Assembly (NCBI GenBank): GCA_900546415.1
Contig: URCY01000071.1
Span: 1 to 6,796, forward strand
DNA length: 6,796 nucleotides
Direction: 5' to 3'
From: an uncultured Eubacteriales bacterium
Lineage (GTDB): Bacteria > Bacillota > Clostridia > Oscillospirales > Oscillospiraceae
Part shown: one piece after another, positions 6,409 to 6,796 of the stretch
Layout of the letters: each line of letters starts with the position of its first letter
Position numbering within the stretch: the first letter of the stretch is position 1
Translations under genes and position numbers: made by a program
The notes under the pieces: model-generated
Told to the model about the DNA's origin: nothing
What the model saw: the letters and a program-made list of their open reading frames with translations, nothing else
Database searches by the model: none

Positions 6409-6609
6409 ATGGCAGAACCTTATCTGAAATACCGCACGCGCTTTACCTCGTCGCTGAAAAATGAGCTTGTGCCGCTGTTTGACGCGCTCTCCCGCACGAC
6501 GCGCGTCCCCAAAAGCCGCCTGCTCGACGAGGCGATCGAGGATTTGCTGAAAAAATACGGCGCGCCGCTCCCGGAGGAGCGGCACGGGACGGAAAAGCCG
6601 CAGCTCTGA
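6409..6609 (+). CDS. Small ribbon-helix-helix DNA-binding protein
   Basis: A 66-residue protein. Residues 7-50 have the Arc/MetJ/CopG pattern: a short alternating strand (KYRTRFTSSL), a helix (KNELVPLFDALSRTT), a turn with VPKSRLL, and a second helix (DEAIEDLLKKYG). RHH proteins bind DNA as dimers through paired strands and commonly act as repressors, antitoxins or partition factors. The C-terminal 15 residues are polar and likely disordered. GGAGG (6399-6403) is 5 bases before the ATG, strongly supporting the start. No toxin or relaxase gene adjoins it here, so an antitoxin role is unsupported. Downstream lies an array of hairpins with GTGAAA linkers, which may be its target, and the gene plus array sits between two direct copies of the repeat element. 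The length is normal for stand-alone RHH repressors. Confidence 0.8.
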   Translation: MAEPYLKYRTRFTSSLKNELVPLFDALSRTTRVPKSRLLDEAIEDLLKKYGAPLPEERHGTEKPQL

Positions 6610-6626
6610 CGCGGCAAGGCTGCGCA

Positions 6627-6738
6627 GTGAAATACGATCTTCGATCGTGTGAAAGATACTTCGCATGTGAAATGCGGGCGAATGCCCGCGTGAAATGGCG
6701 CTTCTGAGGAAGCTCCGATGTGGTGTCCCTGCGGGACA
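6627..6738. repeat. Array of short hairpins joined by GTGAAA(T) linkers
   Basis: GTGAAA occurs at 6627, 6649, 6667 and 6690. Between the linkers lie different stems: ACGATC-TTC-GATCGT (6634-6648), a weak one around 6656-6668, and GCGGGC-GAAT-GCCCGC (6674-6689). After the fourth linker come GGCGCTTC-TGAG-GAAGCTCC (6697-6716, one mismatch) and TGTCCC-TGC-GGGACA (6724-6738). In the first and third units the linker bases AT and GT extend the stem to 8 pairs in the same way. No reading frame with a binding site occupies the stretch. Possible roles: structured RNA, protein-binding repeat array, or termination/processing region after the RHH gene. Confidence 0.65.
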
Positions 6739-6740
6739 GA

Positions 6741-6796
6741 CTAAGGAACCTCTGAATCAATCGGCAGCGGCGCTCAGCGGGTCTTTTGCCCCAACT
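6741..6796 (+). repeat. Partial MITE-like element, left end (copy 3)
   Basis: Bases 6745-6796 match 6068-6119 of the complete copy with two differences, beginning at GGAACCTCTGAAT. The flank CTAA (6741-6744) corresponds to the CTTG and CTTA flanks of the other copies. The element is cut by the window end. It has the same orientation as the other two copies. Confidence 0.85.

Noticed and set aside
6409..6609. Toxin-antitoxin operon
   Set aside because: The RHH gene has no second small gene on its strand; the divergent 68-residue protein lacks recognisable toxin features and lies beyond the repeat.
6172..6666. Minus-strand frame of 164 codons over the RHH gene
   Set aside because: No ribosome binding site or domain, and it runs through the promoters, the RHH gene and part of the element.
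6627..6738. CRISPR array
   Set aside because: Repeats are only 6-7 bases, spacing is irregular (18-23) and the intervening sequences are palindromic, unlike CRISPR spacers; no cas genes are present.
1..6796. Circular element with the two window edges joining
   Set aside because: The edge copies do not overlap: the middle of the element (equivalent to 6120-6173) is missing, so the ends cannot be joined from this sequence.

Overview
The window looks like chromosome of a GC-rich gut-type Firmicute of class Clostridia, most plausibly the Oscillospiraceae/Ruminococcaceae group. This rests on strong GGAGG-type ribosome binding sites, sigma-A promoters in AT-rich gaps between GC-rich genes, a GntR/YtrA-type ABC operon, and the general character of the proteins. 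The taxonomic placement is inference.

Layout. (1) 1-57: right end of an inverted-repeat element. (2) 125-1255 (+): XRE-type HTH regulator with a TPR-like C-terminus, behind a good promoter at 71-99. (3) 1287-1328: a perfect 42-bp palindrome, followed by a -10 box and an MFS permease at 1374-2648 (+). (4) 2648-2695: a strong hairpin between convergent genes. (5) 5723-2700 (-): a compact three-gene operon of GntR/YtrA-like repressor, ABC ATPase and ABC-2-like permease with a large extracytoplasmic C-terminal domain. The genes overlap, and the operon is driven by a TTGACA/TATAAC promoter with a perfect 10-7-10 inverted repeat at the start site. (6) 6047-5841 (-): a 68-residue helical protein of unknown function. 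(7) 6068-6226: a complete 159-bp non-autonomous element flanked by CTTG direct repeats. (8) 6409-6609 (+): a 66-residue ribbon-helix-helix protein, with back-to-back promoters upstream. (9) 6627-6738: an array of short hairpins joined by GTGAAA(T) linkers. (10) 6745-6796: left end of a third copy of the element.

How the genes work together. Two regulator-plus-transporter modules sit head to head: HTH-TPR/MFS on the plus strand and GntR/ABC on the minus strand. Each probably senses or exports a toxic small molecule, or responds to envelope stress. They are bracketed by same-orientation copies of a MITE-like repeat. The least explained part is 6230-6744, where a small DNA-binding protein is followed by a hairpin array in which stem sequences vary but pairing and linkers are kept. 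The whole segment lies between two direct copies of the repeat.
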